Notes: a model not told the origin generated them from the sequence alone. 64,000 bases of DNA from Juglans regia (GCF_001411555.2 NC_049901.1:31482933-31546932); one strand, 5' to 3'; positions 37,078-49,636 are shown, counted from the stretch's first letter. Program-made: numbers and translations.

Positions 37078-37345
37078 TACTTTGAAATTGTTTACCGAAC
37101 GGAGAGTCGACACCTCAAGATCCAGAGTTGAGGGTGAGAGAGACCATTCACGGTAAATATATCCGAAGTGGTCGGTGAAGTATTGCATTGCACTTTTGAT
37201 TTTGTAAAACTCCAATGCAAAAAGATCGTCGTCCTCGATCCCCTTTGAAAAGGTGAAGAACCCAATGCATGAATCAAATCCCTTCTCTCCTTCTCGCGTA
37301 TGGTTTGCGATTTGACTTATCTTGAAGATTTTCTTGATTGTCTAA
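37078..37345 (-). pseudogene. Possible gene relic (unrecognised)
   Basis: The minus strand has an open frame of about 80 codons without a start. It includes GFDSCIGFFTFSKGIEDDDL and YFTDHFGYIYREWSL, with protein-like composition unlike the AT-rich surroundings. A TTAG directly precedes the frame and could be an acceptor site. I do not recognise the family. A second short frame (37471-37686, minus) may or may not belong with it. Confidence 0.25.
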
Positions 37346-38566
37346 CTCCAATTTCATCCGTTTTCCCTTGCATCTTAAATGACGATCTAATACAATGTCG
37401 ATATGATACAATCGAATTCAATTTGAATGACTCCGGTGAAACGATGTCATCGGCGATATGATACAAATTTTCAACATGTCGATTCTCTTGATCCTCTGCC
37501 AGCTAGCTTCAGCTTCTCAAATGGAATCAGTTGAACGTCGTCGTCTTTGCATCGTTTAAGTACCAAAGCAATACAGAACACTCTTCGGGAAGATTTTAAG
37601 GTATGGTGTTTAAGGATTTTGGATGAGGCCCAATTGGTTGTTGAGAAAATTAATATGGAAAAAGATGAATCAGAATTGTGATTCATGTGATTCTTAAATT
37701 CATTTTAACTAGGATTTAAGAAAACAATAATGGCTAAACTTCTATTGTCAATAAAATGCAGCCTACTATAGCTAGATATTGATTTCCTATTCGTTTCCTC
37801 AATTTTCTAGGGAACCAAACAAAGGGTCGTTTTTTTTTTTTTTCAAAATACATTGATAATAGAATAGTTCGGTAGGTAATCATTGTTTGTGAAGCTATAG
37901 TACTCCCCTTCGATGTCTCTTCAACCTTACAATTGCCCGTGTAGTCGAGGTAGCTAGGTGACGAACTCGATCAGGGTGGCCCATTGGGTGGATTTCATGT
38001 GGATCTGGAGGTGGCCGTTGTTGATGTAGGCGACGATGGCGGTAGCTCATATACTTTTTTTTTTTTTTTTGAGATCGCTTATATGCTTGTTATACTGACT
38101 GTTGTGGTGTTTTTATTAAATTCAAAGTGCCTCCGATAATTTTTCAATGTGCATGCATTTTACATGTGAGACTCAAAGTCTCGGTAATTGTTATATAGCA
38201 GCATTTTTATATTCCAAGTTTAGCAATGAAGCGGTGCTATAACTGTTATTTAACCGGTTTTTGAACAAATTTTGACACTTGTTAGAAAAATATTCTGACC
38301 ACAAATCGATTACACAAAAGTAATATCACAAATTCATATAGTTTGATGTGATTCGTCAAATTATAAAGTTATTTTTATTGTAAAGTAAATATGACGGATC
38401 ACATAAAACCACATCAATTTGTTGCATTACTTTTACGTAATCCATTTATGGTTGTGGCACTTCTCCAATTTTTAAGGTGGCATTCAACGATGCTTGCTCC
38501 TTTAAATGTTGCTAGTTTTAAACATGTTCTTTTAATCATTGTTATACTTTGGTTTGAGATCAGTAA

Positions 38567-38942
38567 GATCTTGTTTGAATGTTGAGATGAAATAAGAAAT
38601 TTGTGAATAATAGTGAAATAGTTTATGAATATGAGTGAAATAGTTTGAGTTAAGATATTTTATAGAATTTTGAAAAAAGAGAAAAAAAATTGAATAAAAA
38701 TATTATAAAGTTATAATATTATTAGAATATTATTTTTTAATATTATTTTTGTTTTGGTATTTGAAAAATTAGTTGAATTGTTTTTTGTGTTTTGTTTAAA
38801 ATTTAAAAAATTTGTAATGATTAGATAATGATTAGATGAAAAAGTTCAAGATTTGAAATTGAAAAGTATTTATATTAATGCTATTTGGATATTGAGATGA
38901 GATTGGATGAGATGAGACCATTTTACAATACAAATGGGGGCT
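38567..38942. mobile_element. Tourist-like MITE, copy 3
   Basis: A 376-bp AT-rich element from GATCTTGTTTGAATG to CAAATGGGGGCT, with TAA at 38564-38566 and 38943-38945. It carries the GAGATGAGAT-type blocks at both ends. Non-coding. Confidence 0.7.
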
Positions 38943-39049
38943 TAAAAGAAAGGGGATGAAATTGTAAAGGATGTCATACATGTTGTTTTGTGTTCTCTAA
39001 TTAGATATGCATTGTTCAAGTTTTATATGTATTTGTAACGGTAGTTTAA

Positions 39050-39229
39050 GGCCTGATTTGTTTTCACAAACTATCTAATATTATCTAATCATTATAATTT
39101 TTCCAAACTTCCAAACGAAATACAAAAAATAATTTAACTTTTTCAAATCCTAAAAAAAATTATATTCTAATAATAATTTATTCAATTTTTAACTTTTATT
39201 TCATCTCATCTGTGTAACCAAATGAGACT
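39050..39229. mobile_element. Tourist-like MITE, copy 4
   Basis: A 180-bp element from GGCCTGATTTGTTTTCAC to CAAATGAGACT, flanked by TAA at 39047-39049 and 39230-39232. It is the shortest member here and shares the CAAACGAAATACAAAAAATA-type interior. Confidence 0.75.
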
Positions 39230-39757
39230 TAAGTGTTGTTGGTGTATATTATCGGGCAGCTACAACTTTAAAAATAGAGAAAATAATGGGAAGGAGCAAA
39301 ATATTGCAATGCTTTGAGTTTGTGATTTGTATATTTTGGAGAAATAGGGACTTTTTGCTAAAAGTTGCGGAATGTGTGGTTTGGTCTTTAGCATTTCTTT
39401 CTTAAACGGTGTTTTCACAGCTTGAAATTCCATATTTGATTTGGCAAACTCCACTTTTATATATTATATATGATACAATATAAGATTATGATTACTTATA
39501 TATCCTAAACCAGTTTATCTATAGATGACACTTTAATTGAAACATCCCATCTGTAAGTTAGAAATGTTACAAACTTATATATATAACTTTTATGCTCAAT
39601 AAAGAGATTCGAGATCATAAAAATTTGATATTTTATTGAATTATAAAATCAATTAAGATGAAAATCTCTCATAAAATTGAACATAATGACATAATAACAT
39701 AAAAAATAATTAACTAGTCCAACGTTGCAATAACATTTATTTGTAATCTAAGAGTTT

Positions 39758-39955
39758 AGTAAAGTAAATTTACTTGCGACCGTTCTACTCAGTGTCTACA
39801 TCATCATCACTTGAGACATTAATGGGGGTGTTTGGGAATGAGATGAGATAACACATTTTTAAATTTAGTAAAGTAAATTTACTTGCGGCCCTTCTACTAT
39901 GTGTCTACATCATCATCACTTGAGACATTAAGGGAGTGTTTGGGAATGAGACGAA
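39758..39955 (+). repeat. Tandem duplication of about 105 bp spanning a MITE end
   Basis: Two successive copies share TAAAGTAAATTTACTTGCG, TGTCTACATCATCATCACTT and GAGACATTAA, followed by the first 20-30 bp of the MITE (GGGNGTGTTTGGGAATGAGA). The first copy ends inside the MITE, near 39855. The second continues into the full MITE at 39932. Flank and MITE end were thus duplicated together, after the MITE arrived. Confidence 0.8.
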
Positions 39956-40280
39956 ATAACAATTTTGTGAATAGTAATAAGATGGTTTGTGAATAGTAAT
40001 GAGATAGTTTGATATAAGTATTATTTATTTGGTTTTGAGAAAGAAGAGAAAAAAAATTGAATAAAAAATATTATAAAATTAAAATATTGTTAAAATATAA
40101 TTTTTTTTAATTTAAAAAAGTTGAATTATTTTTTGTTTTTTATTTGAAAAGCTGGGAAAGTTGTTATGATTAGTTTGAAAAAGTTGTAATGATTAATTTA
40201 AAAGTGTTTGTGTTTGAATGATATTTGTGAAGGAAATGAGATGTGACGAGATGAGATGAAAAATATTTCCAAACATCCCC
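39932..40280. mobile_element. Tourist-like MITE, copy 5
   Basis: A 349-bp element from GGGAGTGTTTGGGAATGAGA to CCAAACATCCCC. The left flank is TAA and the right is TAC; alternatively ACATTA (39925-39930 and 40282-40287) is a 6-bp duplication. The GAGATGAGATGA signature lies near the right end. Confidence 0.7.
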
Positions 40281-40287
40281 TACATTA

Positions 40288-42678
40288 AAAAAAAAAAAAA
40301 AGTGAATCGAAGACTTAGCAAACAACATATCATACAATAAACTTAACCATAGGCTTTACCTTGGAAACCTTCATGCATATATAATTGTACTCATATATAG
40401 CATGTGGATCATTCAATAGTAACATATACAGTATTTAAGAAGTAATAATGTAAATTCATGTAGCAAGGATGAGTGAATGATTGACATCTAATATCTTCCA
40501 TAGTTTTGTCTTTCACTTGCACAATGACCATCATAATATGTGTGTATCGGTCCAATTGTTGTTGACCCCATAAATCATAACATGAAAAATGGTGGATTAA
40601 AGATTAGGCCAAGCATTAAAGATTTTTTATTGTTTGTATGGCTACTTTCTTATATTCTTTTGTCATTGTGCTTGGGACCATAATGACTTCATGATGTTTA
40701 TGGCATGGCATATTTATTGGTATATCATATTCATATGCATTGCATAGCACTAAACGTGGGCATATTAATATACCTAAGCATGGTTATCATGACATAGCAT
40801 CCATTTATGACAATCAATAAGCATAAAATACATGAGTATATTCATGATATGACATTCCTTTAAATAACGAATTCATCATACCATATGTAATGTTGCATCC
40901 ACAAGCACATTGTCATATTTCATCAAAGCTTCATGAAAAGGGCCTAACAATGAATATGGTTTTACATGCCAAAGGGAAAAAAGTATTTTTTGCACTCAAA
41001 TCAATATAATGATAACACTCATTAAAAGTATGATCATGACACTTACCTTATCTCCTTAGCTTTGACAAACAACTAAGCATGTCAAATATGAACATATAAT
41101 TCATAGAGTGCTTGTTGTCTTCCTAGTGGCAGTGAGCAAAACTGGCCTTGGATCATGCATATCTACTCTTATATTTCACTACTAATGTGTATGCACATGT
41201 AGACATGCTCTCATGATTTTTCACGAGTTAGAATACATGTAAATCACAAGCCATTTGGTTGTTTGGCCCACTTGGGGTTACCAACAACAACCCTTTTTGA
41301 TGTATTATAAAGGATTCTTCAGCTTTTGGTATAACAAATAATAACATGCTCGAATTTGACTTCTAGAGCCATTTGGGATTGTTAACAAGAATCACATTTA
41401 AAAACTTGAGAGATTTTTGATAAATCTTTCAAATAACTATACATGCCATATTTTGGATATGCACACGATATATAGACATTTTCCTTTCTAGATACTAACT
41501 CATGCACTATGTATTTGTTACAAAATAGTGAACTAATCAATCCTTACAAATCAAATATGCAAGAAGTGATGGCTTGAGGAATGTTCGTTCATTCTTATAC
41601 TCAATATATTGAAATTTCTACCTTCTAGGATATTTAGCTTGTCTGGATTGCGAAACTACACTTAAAAACATGGTACATGCTATTTGTAGGTCGTATGCAT
41701 GTGATTTGGGAGTGTCCCTTATATCTAGATATGTCAAACATAAGAAATCGTGGCTTTTCTATGTTTGAAATTGTCATGTTGCATGACAGGCTCTTGATAG
41801 CATATGTTTTGTGTGTGTCATGCCTATGATGTCAAATTAGCATGTAAAGAAATCTGTTATGCCTGTTTCTAAGCCCTTTTTCATGCAATACTAGGTAATG
41901 GTAAGATTCTAAGGGTTGTCTGAGTTGTTGGCAGCAACCTTGATTCTTTGTGATTTTAGAAGTTGGGTATAACCTCACATTGTCCAACCCAAGGTGGTGT
42001 TGGAGGACATTTCTATGTGTTTAAACATCATCTATACCCTACAAAGTTGCTAATATACGAGTTTTATGTCGAAACATTCATAATATAACATAGGAGTTTT
42101 CGTAATGCTTAGGACATGCAAGTTTTATTGTATGAAAGTGAAGTCTTTACTTGAGCAGTTGTGATATGTGTTTTTCAGTTGATGAGGAATACAATTTTTA
42201 AGGTTTAAACTATTGAGTCTTTTATTGCGTATATTCAGACACACCACACATAAAATAGGTGTTTTTCCCTGAGTTATTCTTACCAGAGTTCTAGCAATGT
42301 CTATGGCTCAATTTCTGATTTGTGGTGAGGGACTTGAGAGTGTGAGGGCTATTGGAAGACAAATACTATGAGAGGCGGCATATGATTCGAATTACATAAA
42401 GAAAATAAGGAATACTCACTTTGGATTTGTTGTCAATATGACTATTTGATAGAACTTAGTGACGTATTTCTTGCTTCTGGCAGTCTGCAGTTTGATGCTT
42501 TAGAGGGATCAAACAAATACTCAAAGAAAGGCAAGACAATGCTTATGGAGGCTGAAACTTACCTAAGGTGCAGGGATTGTTTGGTGTCAAGAAATCTTTG
42601 CTAGGCAGAAGAGAGAGTGGTGGCACAAAGCACATATGGAGGCTATTGTGGCTTTTCTTTGAATTTCGAAACAATTAA
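40288..42678. other. Intergenic, no gene recognised
   Basis: About 2.4 kb of AT-rich DNA with repeated CATATG/GGCATGG-type words but no open frame above 60 codons and no clear element ends. Confidence 0.45.
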
Positions 42679-42892
42679 AGCTACGTTTGAATGTTGGGAT
42701 GAGTTGAGTTGTGAATAGTAGTATTTTGTAGGTCCCATTGAAATGAGTTTAACTTTTTAGGTTAAATGTGTGAAGTAGGTTGAGATGAGTTTAACTTTCT
42801 AATGAGAAGTTGAAAAAGTAGTGAGCCTCATCAATGATTGGCTTGAGATGAATTGAAATGAGTTGAATTTGGTTGAACAACCAAACACAACC
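42679..42892. mobile_element. Tourist-like MITE, copy 6
   Basis: A 214-bp element from AGCTACGTTTGAATG to CCAAACACAACC, with TAA at 42676-42678 and 42893-42895. The interior has the GGGATGAGTTGAG and GAGATGAGTTT variants of the family signature. Confidence 0.6.
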
Positions 42893-43142
42893 TAAAATTA
42901 AGTTGGAGGTTGTGAGGTTTCTCAAACTCTTTTTATTTTATTTTATTAGAAACATAATAGCACAACTGATGGCCTTGATTTTTGGAAGTTTCCTAAAACA
43001 TATATGGGAAGTCAGCAGTCTCATGGTCAATAACTTCTAGGATTTTTCTCGCAGACTAACAAAGCCGAACAACTTCTAAATTTTGTCATCAAAGAAAAAT
43101 CTTTCTTGATTTAGCCCTAAGATCTCGGTAGCCTTTAAGAAA

Positions 43143-43620
43143 TGGCTTGAAGGAGAAGGCTTGCGAAGGGATTTGAAGACATGAAGAAACCCTATTGCAT
43201 GTGGGTGTTAAGTGTTAAGTGTGTTGAAGTGTCTGAAGTGTAGGTTGAGTCAGTATACTTGAGTGTTGGACTGGGCCGGGTCTAGGACCTTGCTTTGGTT
43301 ACTCCGTTGGTCTGTACTGTGGGTCAGTTGTGGGCCATGTCCTTGGCCTGAGTCAGTTGGTTCAGTTCATGTTAATTGCAGTCCATCTTTATTTTAGTTG
43401 AGTCTAGTATTGGATCGGCCCATGGCCCGTTATGGTTTTAGGGCAAAATACTTTTTATTGTAAAACAAGTAATGAGAAAGGCATCGATCAAGTAATAGAA
43501 CCTTATTTTTCTCTTCATCTCTCTACATTTCTCTCTCTAACTTTTTCCCTTTTCTGGAGGTGCTCCCCTCGAAGAGAACAATTTTCTGTGTGTTATCCTA
43601 TTGATTTCGGGTGTGTTACA
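43143..43620 (+). mobile_element. Element 3: 5' LTR
   Basis: A 478-bp LTR beginning TGGCTTGAAGGAGAAGG and ending GGTGTGTTACA. It is highly similar to 48513-48993 and followed at once by a tRNA primer-binding site. It has a CT-rich block near its 3' end. The expected 5-bp duplication is not evident (AGAAA on the left, TTTTC after the 3' LTR). Confidence 0.85.
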
Positions 43621-43622
43621 AC

Positions 43623-43635
43623 TGGTATCAAGAGA
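43623..43635 (+). other. Element 3: primer-binding site
   Basis: TGGTATCAAGAGA lies two bases after the 5' LTR and resembles the initiator tRNA-Met 3' complement. It shows that the element reads on the plus strand. Confidence 0.8.
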
Positions 43636-43663
43636 CACATTCTTGTGCATCAGATTTGAATCT

Positions 43664-44820
43664 ATGGCAGAAGGTACTAGATTGAATCAGCTCAAGATGG
43701 GCTCACTACCTTAAAAAAGTCTACAGATTCTCAATACCAAGACCTCAAAAAATCTATTGAGAATCAACGTTTATAGACATAAATGACAGCTATCAAAACC
43801 CAAATGGGAGCTATAGTACAGTAGTTAGCCATCATTATAGGAGATTTGCATAAAAGAAATACTAATGAAAGCCCTACCGAGAATCAACGTTTACACTTTG
43901 AGACATAAATGACAACTATCAAAACCCAAATGGAAGCTATAGTACAGCAGTTAGCCATCATTATAGGAGAGTTGCAAAAAAGAAATACTAATGAAAGCCC
44001 CAGAGAGTCTTTCTCGGGTGCCCATGCATATGAGAACATGGGTCACCAATAGCTGCTGCCTGACCAGCAGTAGCAATAGCCGCCTCACCAACCCCATCAC
44101 AACTTTCAACAGCACCCTATGGGTAAGCTTCAGACTAGTACAGTGCGCCTAGACTTCCTTGTTTTCATGGAAGAAGATCCTGCAAGGTGGATTTACAAGG
44201 TAAATAAGTTCTTTTCATTTCATAACACATTACCACAACACAAGATAAAATTGACATCATTCCATATTGAAGGAAAGGAATTAATCTGGTTCCAAAATAT
44301 GGAAGAGACTCATCATATCACCATTAGGACTCTTTTGTTAACTCTTTGTTGGTGAGATTTGGGCCTAACGCCTATGACGATCCCATGGAAGCTATCACTA
44401 GGTGGAGGGCAGACCCACTCAGTGGACTAAGAGGATTGTCTAATACATACAAGCTTAGTTGCTTTTTAAGTGGACTAAGAGATGACATAAGACTCCCTTT
44501 AAGAATGTTCAATCCCACCAATTTAACCTCTGCATACAGCCTAGCTAAATTGCAAGAAGAAAATATAAACCTAACCAAGAAAGGAACCAGACCTGCCCAG
44601 GCTTACTCCCTTGACCTTGGCATCCTGAAAACACCAACCATCATTCCAACCACTCCACAGAAACTAGCAAAACCAAGCAACAACAAACTAATTTACCAAT
44701 CCAGAAAATTAACCAAACACAAATGAAAGATGGGAGAGACAAGGGGTTATGCTATTATTGCAATGCTAAATGGAGTTCAAGACACAAATGCCAAAATCCA
44801 AAATTGTACCTTTTTGAGGA
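43664..44820 (+). pseudogene. Element 3: gag with zinc knuckle, broken
   Basis: The start MAEGTRLNQLKMGSLP meets a stop within 20 codons. Downstream is a capsid-like block, FMEEDPARWIYKVNKFF and FHIEGKELIWFQNM (44119-44355), then LSGLRDDIRLPLRMFNP (about 44470-44520). A knuckle, GLCYYCNAKWSSRHKCQNPK (about 44745-44805), follows the C..C....H.C pattern of chromovirus gag. The frame changes at about 44346 and 44723, and a 120-bp duplication (43759-44001) lies near the start. Confidence 0.8.
43759..44001 (+). repeat. 120-bp tandem duplication in the gag leader
   Basis: Two copies begin GAGAATCAACGTTTA, at 43759 and 43879. Both run through CTATCAAAACCCAAATGG, GTTAGCCATCATTATAGG and AAATACTAATGAAAGCCC. 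They differ at a few bases and by a small insertion (CACTTTG) in the second. Confidence 0.85.
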
Positions 44821-44997
44821 TGTGCTGCTGGAACAGGAAGGTGTTGGACCTGAAGAGGAAACCTCAAGTGAGAAAACAAGAGAAACAACAACCCTCGACT
44901 TGTGTGCCACTCAAGTGGACCCTAAAATCTCTCTTCATGCCCTAACATGGTCTCATAATCTACGAACTATGAGGGTGAAAGGGAGGATTGGTAGCCA

Positions 44998-47900
44998 GTG
45001 GGTCACCATTTTTTTCACATGGGTTCAACTCACAATTTTCTAGACCCTGCCATTCTTCAACAAGCCAAGTTAGCTATGAATGAAAAGGAGACAGTTAAGG
45101 TTAGAGTAGCAAATGGGGAAATTATCCCAAGTGAAGGGAAGTGCAATGGAGTGAGGCAATGGGGTGAGGGTTCTCATTCAGGGAACCACTTTTATTGTGG
45201 AAGTGCAAGTGCTTGTGTTGGCTAGATGAGACATGGTCCTTGGTATTAAGTGGCTAAGGGAGCTGGGATTAGTGTTGTGGAACTTTGATAAACTCTCAAT
45301 GCAATTATATTGTGAAGGAAAAGAGGTAAAAATGCAAGGCTTAGCTGCTGCCCTGATGATAGAAGATGGCTCTTTAAATAAGAATAATAAACTGGAGTCA
45401 AAAGGAGTTCTCTTACAGCTGACGGAGAGTCATGGCTGCCACAAACAAACCACACACAGTGAGGTGTCAGTGCACATAAAGGCCCTTTCAGAGTAGTTTA
45501 CAGAAGCTTTTTCTGAACCCCAAAGGTTATCCCACCAAGAACCCATGTAACAACACCAAACCCATTTCTATATGACCCTATCGGTACTATCAAAAGGATG
45601 AGATTGAGAAAATCATGAAGGAACTGCTGGCTTCAGGGGTTATCCAACCCAGCCAAAGCCCTTACTCCTCTCAGGTGTTGTTGATTCATAAAGCAAATGG
45701 TACATGGAGCCTATGTGTGGACTATAGGGGCCTAAACAACGTTACCATCAAGGATAAATTCCCTATACTAGTGGTGAAGGAGCTGATGGATGAACTACTG
45801 GGGTCGGTCATTTTTTCTAAGCTGGACCTAAGGTCCGGCTACCACCAGATTTGGGTGAAGCCTGATGATGTACCCAAGATTTCGAACTCATGAGGGCCAC
45901 TACGAGTTTCTAGTGATGCTGTTCAGACTCACCAACACCTCCTCAAACTTTCAAAACTTAATGAATGAGGCATTTTTGTGATACCCCATATGATAAGGAT
46001 AAGAGTAGGTGATGTATGAGATCTCACATTGCTTGGGAATGAGAAGTTCTTGCTCTTTATAAGGTTCTAGTGGAACTCCAATTGTATCATTGACTAGTCA
46101 TTTTGGAGTATAGGCCATGTGGTTTGGGCCTTCCATTGGGGCATTAAAATTTCGCCCTTACTTGAGAAAGTTTATTCTTGTTTTCTTCCATGACATTCTT
46201 GTGTACTGCAAGTCAAAGTGGAATCACCTCAAGCATCTCCAAATCACTTTGGAGACTCTTAGACAACACAAGTTGTATGCAAAAAAGTCCAAGTGCTCAT
46301 TTTGGTGCAAGGAAATAGCTTATCTCTGCCACTTAATATCAGCTCAAGGTGTTAGAGCTAATCCTGATAAGCTCAAGGTCATGGTGGAGTGACCGCTTCC
46401 TAATTCTCTCAAGGCCTTTAGAGGATTTTTGGGCCTAATGGGTTATGACAACAAAATCATAACAGGTTACGAGGGACTCAATGCTCCTCTCACTCGGATG
46501 CTCAAAAAGGATGGTTTTCAATGGAGACAGGAGGCCAAAGTGGCCTTTCATAGGTTGAAGGAAGCTGTAACTCAGCCATCGATGTTAGCACTATCGGATT
46601 TCAACACACCCTTTACAATTGAGTGTGATGCATTCCGGGCAGCCGTAGGAGTAGTATTCATGCAGCAGGGCAGGCCCCTCGCTTTTTTTAGCCAAGCTTC
46701 AAAAGGTCATGCCCTTGGATTGTCAACTTACAAGAAGGAACTGCATACCCTAGTTTCAGCTGTCATTAAATGGCAACCCTACCTAGTGGGACAAACCTGT
46801 GTGGTGCTGACTGACCAACAAAGCCTCAAGCATTTGCTTGACCAGAAAATAGGCACCTCAATGTGGCAACGATAGATCACCAAGTTACTTGGCTACAATT
46901 TCATGGTGGAGTATAAAAAGGGTTCAGAAAATATGGTGGTAGATGCCCTTTCAATAAAATGACAGGAGCACGAAGGGACTCTAATGCTGATCTCTTTTCC
47001 AATTATAAATTGGATGGAGGATTTGAAGGTTGCCTATGATTCAAATGCACAGCTTAAGGAACTCTTACAGCGTTGTTCTGAAGGCAAACTGAGTTCTAAG
47101 TATACTTTGAGGGAGGGATTTCTAGAATAGGTTGTATATTCCCCACCATGAGGAATTCAAAAATAAATTGCTGGAGCTGACACACAGTGACCCTTGGGTG
47201 GGACACTCGAGGTATGACAAAACTATCCATAGGGTGAGGAGAGCCTTTTATTGGCCGGGGTTAAAGGCAGATTTGAAGAATTTCATTAGGACCTGCGATA
47301 CATGTTAGAGAACCAAGGTGGATGATACCTTACCCAGTGGCATGTTGCAGCCACTTCCCATACCTACCCAACCTTGGACTCATATATCCATGGATTTCGT
47401 CGATGGGCTTCCCATCTCACAGGAGTTTGACAGTCTCTGTGTTTTTGTGGACAGATTAATGAAGTACAGTCATTTTATACCTCTAAAGCACCCATACACA
47501 TCAAAGGTGGTGGCTGACCTATTCCTTAAGCACATATTTAAGCTGTATGGCCTGCCTCTATCAATAGTCTCTGATAGAGACAACACCTTTACTAGCCAAT
47601 TTTGGCATGAATTAATTATTCTCTCTCTAGGGGGTACAAATGTCCCTAAGCACTGCTTATCAGCCCCAGACTAAGGTCAAACCAAGCAATGAACAAGACA
47701 ATGGAGAACTACTTACATTTCTTTGCAGGTGACTGACCTAAGGATCGGTCCTTGTGGACTCCCTTGGCCGAATGGTGGTACAATTCCACCCAATACCATT
47801 CAACCAAGATTACGCCTTTGAGGCCCTCTATGGCTACCCCCCACGAGGCCTTCTATGGCTACCCCCCACCACGATTACTAGATTACACACCAGGGACAGC

Positions 47901-48458
47901 TCGGGTCAACATGGTGGACATCACTCTACACACAAGGGACCAAATCTCTAAAGTATTACAACACAATTTACACAGAGCCCAACAAAGCATCAAAAAATAC
48001 TATGACTTGAGAAGGAAAGAACAAGAGTTTACCAAAGGAGAATGGGTATACTTGTGGCTCCAGACATATCGATAGCGTCCGTTGCACAATGACGGAACCT
48101 CAAGCTAGCCCCTTGTTTCTTTGGCCCCCTCCAAGTAACTCAAAAGGTTGGCAACGCTGCCTATAAGCTTGATTTGCCATCTTCCTCACGGATCCACCCC
48201 ACCTTCCACGTATCTCAACTCAAACGAAAGCTTGGTGCCAAGGTATCGGCCATCCCAACTCTTCCCCCTATCGACGACCAAGGCGTGATCAGCCCTAAAC
48301 TAGAAGAAATTTTGAACCAATGAATGGTAAAAGTGGAAAACAAGGCACTGGTTGAGTTTCTTGGACGCTGGTATGGACAAGGACCCGAGGACGCAACATG
48401 GGAAATTTATTCGCAGTTAAAGAGCAACTTACCACACCTTGTGGGCAAGGTGTTTTAA
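44998..48458 (+). pseudogene. Element 3: pol (protease to chromodomain), broken
   Basis: In order: a protease piece GSTHNFLDPAILQ (about 45020-45060, the active-site Asp side lost) and reverse transcriptase with LCVDYRGLNNVTIKDKFP and SKLDLRSGYHQI (45615-45893). Its catalytic box is altered to VFFHDILVY (about 46170-46205; FxDD to FHD). RNase H follows (46429-46875, TIECDAFRAAVGVVFMQQ), then the H2C2 integrase finger (about 47150-47310). The integrase core is at 47318-47674 (MDFVDGLP, VDRLMKYSHFIPLKH, LSIVSDRDNTF). A chromodomain tail, LVEFLGRWYGQGPEDATWE, ends with TAA at 48456-48458. Many stops and frameshifts occur, and a small solo LTR (45977-46147) splits the reverse transcriptase. Confidence 0.85.
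45977..46147 (+). mobile_element. Small solo LTR (TRIM-like) inside element 3 reverse transcriptase
   Basis: A roughly 170-bp insert begins TGTGATACCCC and ends near TTGGGGCATTA. It separates MNEAF from RPYLRKFILVFF, which should be contiguous. It contains CACATTGCTTGGGA and CTTTATAAGG, words I associate with small plant LTRs of the TRIM kind. The flanks share ATTT. Its right end lacks the expected final CA, so the border is approximate. Confidence 0.6.
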
Positions 48459-48512
48459 TGGGGGAGGATTTGCTACACAACAATTGTGAGCCCGAAGAAT
48501 AAGAGGAAGAAA
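48459..48512 (+). other. Element 3: polypurine region before the 3' LTR
   Basis: After the stop codon there are two purine runs: GGGGGAGGA near 48460 and AAGAGGAAGAAA at 48501-48512, abutting the 3' LTR. The second is positioned as the polypurine tract. Confidence 0.6.
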
Positions 48513-48993
48513 TGGCTTGAAGGAGAAGGCTTGTGAAGGGATCTAAAGATATAAAGAAACCCTAGTGCACGTGGGTGTTGAGTTATGTGTTAAGTGTGTT
48601 GAAGTGTCTGAAGTTTAGGTTGAGTTAGTGTACTTGCGTGTTGGATTGGACCGGGTCTAGGACCTTGCTTTGGTTACTCCATTGGTCTATAGTGTGGGTC
48701 AATTGTGGGCCACATCCTTGGCCTGAGTCAGTTGGTTAAGTTCATGTTAATTGTAATCCATCTTTATTTCAGTTGACTCTAGTATTGGGTTGGCCCATGG
48801 CTCATTATGGTTTTAGGGCAAAATACTTTATATTGTAAAACAAGTAATGAGAAAGGCATCGATTAAGTAATATAACCCTATTTTCCTCTTCATTTCTCCA
48901 CCTTTGTCTCTCTAACTTTTTCCCCTTTCTAGAGGCGCTCCCCTCGAAGAGAGCAAGTTTCTATGTTATCCTATTGATTTCAGGTGTGTTACA
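48513..48993 (+). mobile_element. Element 3: 3' LTR
   Basis: A 481-bp LTR matching 43143-43620 along its length. It begins TGGCTTGAAGGAGAAGG and ends GGTGTGTTACA, with scattered substitutions and a few small indels. The divergence says the insertion is not recent. Confidence 0.85.
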
Positions 48994-49636
48994 TTTTCCT
49001 AATTACTGCACCTCTGATTTTTGGTGATTTCTAGGTAACTCTAAATCAAACAAACTTCCCTCATTCTTTCTAAAGCCTTAAGAAGTCATAATCTTTCCTA
49101 ATATTTTCAGGTAATTCAAAATTGCACGATAGATTGGGAGAACTCATAATCTATCCCAAGTCCTATATCCAACTATTAAACTTTCTAGTACCTTGTTTAA
49201 TTAAGAAAATTTTGAATGAGAATATGCTCAAAAGCGCAAAGAAACATTCTATATTTATAAGGTCGTTCGTCCTAAACTAGTTAGACACCAAGCTTGCCTC
49301 AAAACTTGTCCAATGGATTGGATGACAAGTCTATTATTATTAAGACTATTCATCTGAACCAAATTTCTTTTGACCCAATCTTCCGGATAATCGGATTCCG
49401 ATTATGATTTTCGACTCCCAAGCCGAAAACCGTATTATAAAATCCGAACCTACACAATCTGAATACGAGTTTGAAACTCGAGTTTCATGTTTTAAAACCG
49501 ATAGTTGGTTTTCACCCCATTTATTATAATCCACTACCTACATGTAAAATTAAAGAAAAAAGCTAAAAATAAATAAATAAATCAAGAAAAATAAATAAAA
49601 ATTAAATCATAGAATTTTAAATGATAGAGCAAATTT
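48994..49636. other. Intergenic, upstream of NPG1
   Basis: AT-rich, stop-broken sequence between the element 3 LTR and the NPG1 promoter. No element end or gene was recognised; the minus frame at 49346-49534 shows no family motif. Confidence 0.45.

Noticed and set aside
47752..48075. Separate gene at the end of element 3
   Set aside because: It contains AEWWYNSTQYHSTKITP and a chromovirus integrase tail, so it is part of the element's pol.
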